Assembly (NCBI GenBank): GCA_030609245.1
Contig: JAUWCP010000134.1
Span: forward strand, 1-6,616
Source of the DNA: Hyphomicrobium sp.
GTDB lineage: Bacteria > Pseudomonadota > Alphaproteobacteria > Rhizobiales > Hyphomicrobiaceae
Length of the DNA stretch: 6,616 nucleotides
Direction: 5' to 3'
Within the stretch, counting starts at the first letter, position 1; each line of letters starts with the position of its first letter. Shown piece by piece: positions 5,379-6,616 of the stretch. Both the position numbers and the translations under genes were made by a program. The notes below the pieces were generated by a model that worked only from the letters and a program-made list of their open reading frames with translations, ran no database searches and was not told where the DNA came from.

Positions 5379-6026
5379 CTAGTGGTCGTCCGACCTACCA
5401 CCTCCTGCCGCGCCGGCCGCCCCTTGAAGCCACCGGCGAACACGTTCCTCAGGCTGAGGAGCCGTCATGAAGTCGGTGATCACGGCCACCGACTGGGCGC
5501 CTGCAGCCAGCACGCCCGGAGCGCGATCCAGCGTAATTCCGCCGATCGCGACAAGCGGCAGTTCGCCGATCCGTGCCTTCCACTCGCCAATGGGGGCAAG
5601 GCCCTGGGGCTCCCACTTCATCGCTTTGAGCCTCGTTTCGTAGATGGGCCCGAGCGCCACGTAATCGGGCGTCGCGGCGAGCGCAGTTTCCAGCTCCTCA
5701 GTGCTATGCGTGGAGATCCCGAGCCGCAGCCCCGCCGCCTTGATCGCAGCAAGATCAGCAGCGGCCAAGTCTTCCTGCCCGAGGTGCACGTAATCGGCAC
5801 CCGCCCTGATCGCCTCGCGCCAATAGTCGTTGACGATAAGCTGGCAACCGTAATCCCGGGTTACCTTGAGGCTCGCTGTGATCTGCCGGCACACGTCCGC
5901 GCTTTCTGCGCCTTTGATCCTGAGTTGGACAGTGCGAACACCGAGAGGAACGAGACGCTCTAGCCAATCTGCGTCGGGTACAATTGGGTAGAAGACGTCC
6001 AGCGCGCCAGCCATCTCTCTAGTCAT
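5379..6026 (-). CDS. thiE: thiamine-phosphate synthase
   Basis: ThiE joins HMP pyrophosphate with thiazole phosphate carboxylate to give thiamine phosphate in the cytoplasm. The 215-residue product is a TIM barrel with VQLRIKG (33-39), VNDYW (65-69), VHLGQEDL (80-87), GISTHS (103-108), ALGPIYETRLK (124-134) and AIGGI (160-164). These closely follow E. coli ThiE (VQLRIKD, NDYW, VHLGQEDL, GVSTH, AIGGI). TenI-like paralogues are less likely, because the substrate-binding Q/R/K, N/D and Ser residues are present. The E. coli loop FPTQTK reads YETRLK here, keeping the first Thr and the Lys but replacing the second Thr with Leu. ATG 6026 overlaps the thiG stop by 8 bases, suggesting translational coupling; ATG 6014 is an alternative. 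The frame is open to 6110, but that part overlaps thiG deeply and does not look like ThiE. A Gly/Ala-rich tail closes the protein. Confidence 0.92.
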   Translation of the reverse strand: MTREMAGALDVFYPIVPDADWLERLVPLGVRTVQLRIKGAESADVCRQITASLKVTRDYGCQLIVNDYWREAIRAGADYVHLGQEDLAAADLAAIKAAGLRLGISTHSTEELETALAATPDYVALGPIYETRLKAMKWEPQGLAPIGEWKARIGELPLVAIGGITLDRAPGVLAAGAQSVAVITDFMTAPQPEERVRRWLQGAAGAAGGGRSDDH

Positions 6027-6616
6027 TGCCGGGCTTATTGGCCGGTGGCGGCAGGTCGAAGAACGGTGTGCCGGCGACCGGCGTTGACGGCGAGGCCATA
6101 TCGCGCACACCCATCAAGCCGGCCTCGAAGGCCTCCCTGCCCGCTTCAATGGCTTGCGCGAACGCGGCTGCCATGGGCACGGGAGCCCCAGCCTTGGCGA
6201 CAGCCGTATTGATGAGAACAGCATCGTAGCCCATCTCCATCGCGTCTGCGGCGTGTGATGGTGCACCGATACCGGCGTCTATGATGAGCGGCACGCCTGG
6301 GAAGTAAGCACGTAAGCTTTGTAGCGCGTAACGATTGGCAAGTCCCCGCCCAGAGCCGATCGGCGAGCCCCAGGGCATCAAGACCTCGCAGCCCACCGCC
6401 AACAAACGTTCGGCAATCGACAGATCCTCGGTGGTGTAGGGCAGAACCTTGAAACCATCTTGGGTCAATGCTGCGGCGGCTTCGACAAGACCGAAAACTT
6501 CGGGTTGCAGCGTGTCGTCGTTGGCGATGACCTCCAGCTTCACCCAATCTGTGCCGAACACCTCGCGCGCCATGTGCGCGGTGGTGATCGCTTCCTTCGC
6601 GGTGCGACACCCCGCG
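6019..6616 (-). CDS. thiG: thiazole synthase, C-terminal part (5' end beyond the window)
   Basis: ThiG builds the thiazole phosphate ring of thiamine from deoxyxylulose 5-phosphate, dehydroglycine or iminoglycine, and sulfur delivered by ThiS thiocarboxylate. The frame stays open to the window edge, adding AGCRTAKEAITTAH before the first visible Met. This is the conserved NTAGCRTA..A region, so the Met at 6573 is internal and not the start. The visible 198 residues include WVKLEVI, whose Lys (visible residue 26) matches the Schiff-base lysine and whose Glu follows two residues later. Also visible are VLMPWGSPIGSGRG, LIIDAGIGAPSHAADAMEMGYDAVLINTA (key Asp at 113) and AFEAGLM. With a usual length near 255-260, about 60 residues are missing. 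The stop lies 8 bases inside thiE. Upstream genes such as thiS or thiO, and any TPP riboswitch, would be outside the window. Confidence 0.95.
   Translation of the reverse strand, partial: AGCRTAKEAITTAHMAREVFGTDWVKLEVIANDDTLQPEVFGLVEAAAALTQDGFKVLPYTTEDLSIAERLLAVGCEVLMPWGSPIGSGRGLANRYALQSLRAYFPGVPLIIDAGIGAPSHAADAMEMGYDAVLINTAVAKAGAPVPMAAAFAQAIEAGREAFEAGLMGVRDMASPSTPVAGTPFFDLPPPANKPGND

Noticed and set aside
5332..5380. Inverted repeat AGCGCCG/CGGCGCT just after the thiE stop
   Set aside because: Seven pairs separated by 35 bases, with no T-run following on the - strand; weak as a terminator.

Overview
The window reads as ordinary chromosomal DNA of a GC-rich Gram-negative bacterium, most likely an alphaproteobacterium and perhaps of the order Hyphomicrobiales. 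Three things suggest this: an arabinose-5-phosphate isomerase for Kdo/lipopolysaccharide synthesis, an alphaproteobacterial-looking ferrochelatase and ThiE, and an intergenic palindromic element of the kind common in that class. The assignment is inference from protein character, not a database match.

Layout. One gene runs on the + strand: a KdsD/KpsF-type D-arabinose-5-phosphate isomerase (186-1211). All others run on the - strand. In transcription order these are thiG (6616-6019, 5' end outside the window), thiE (6026-5379, overlapping thiG by 8 bases), a stand-alone CHAD-domain protein (5240-4248), hemH ferrochelatase (4016-2955), a stomatin/QmcA-like SPFH membrane protein (2824-1826) and a short NfeD-type membrane protein (1712-1257). 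kdsD and nfeD converge with a 45-base gap.

How the genes work together. ThiG makes the thiazole and ThiE joins it to the pyrimidine, so those two form the end of a thiamine operon. The SPFH and NfeD proteins are a known functional pair that forms membrane scaffolds. HemH inserts iron into protoporphyrin IX at the membrane. The CHAD protein probably binds polyphosphate or another polyanion. No single pathway links the whole window, and I see no phage, transposase, CRISPR or defence genes.

The least ordinary part is the 222-base gap between the CHAD gene and hemH. It holds a compact element of about 156 bases (4053-4208) with 18-base imperfect terminal inverted repeats and a chain of three overlapping inverted repeats inside. 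It looks like a mobile or dispersed intergenic repeat (MITE/REP-like), and it has come to lie directly upstream of hemH. Smaller curiosities are a 17-codon reading frame whose stop overlaps the kdsD start, and a hairpin next to the hemH ribosome binding site.
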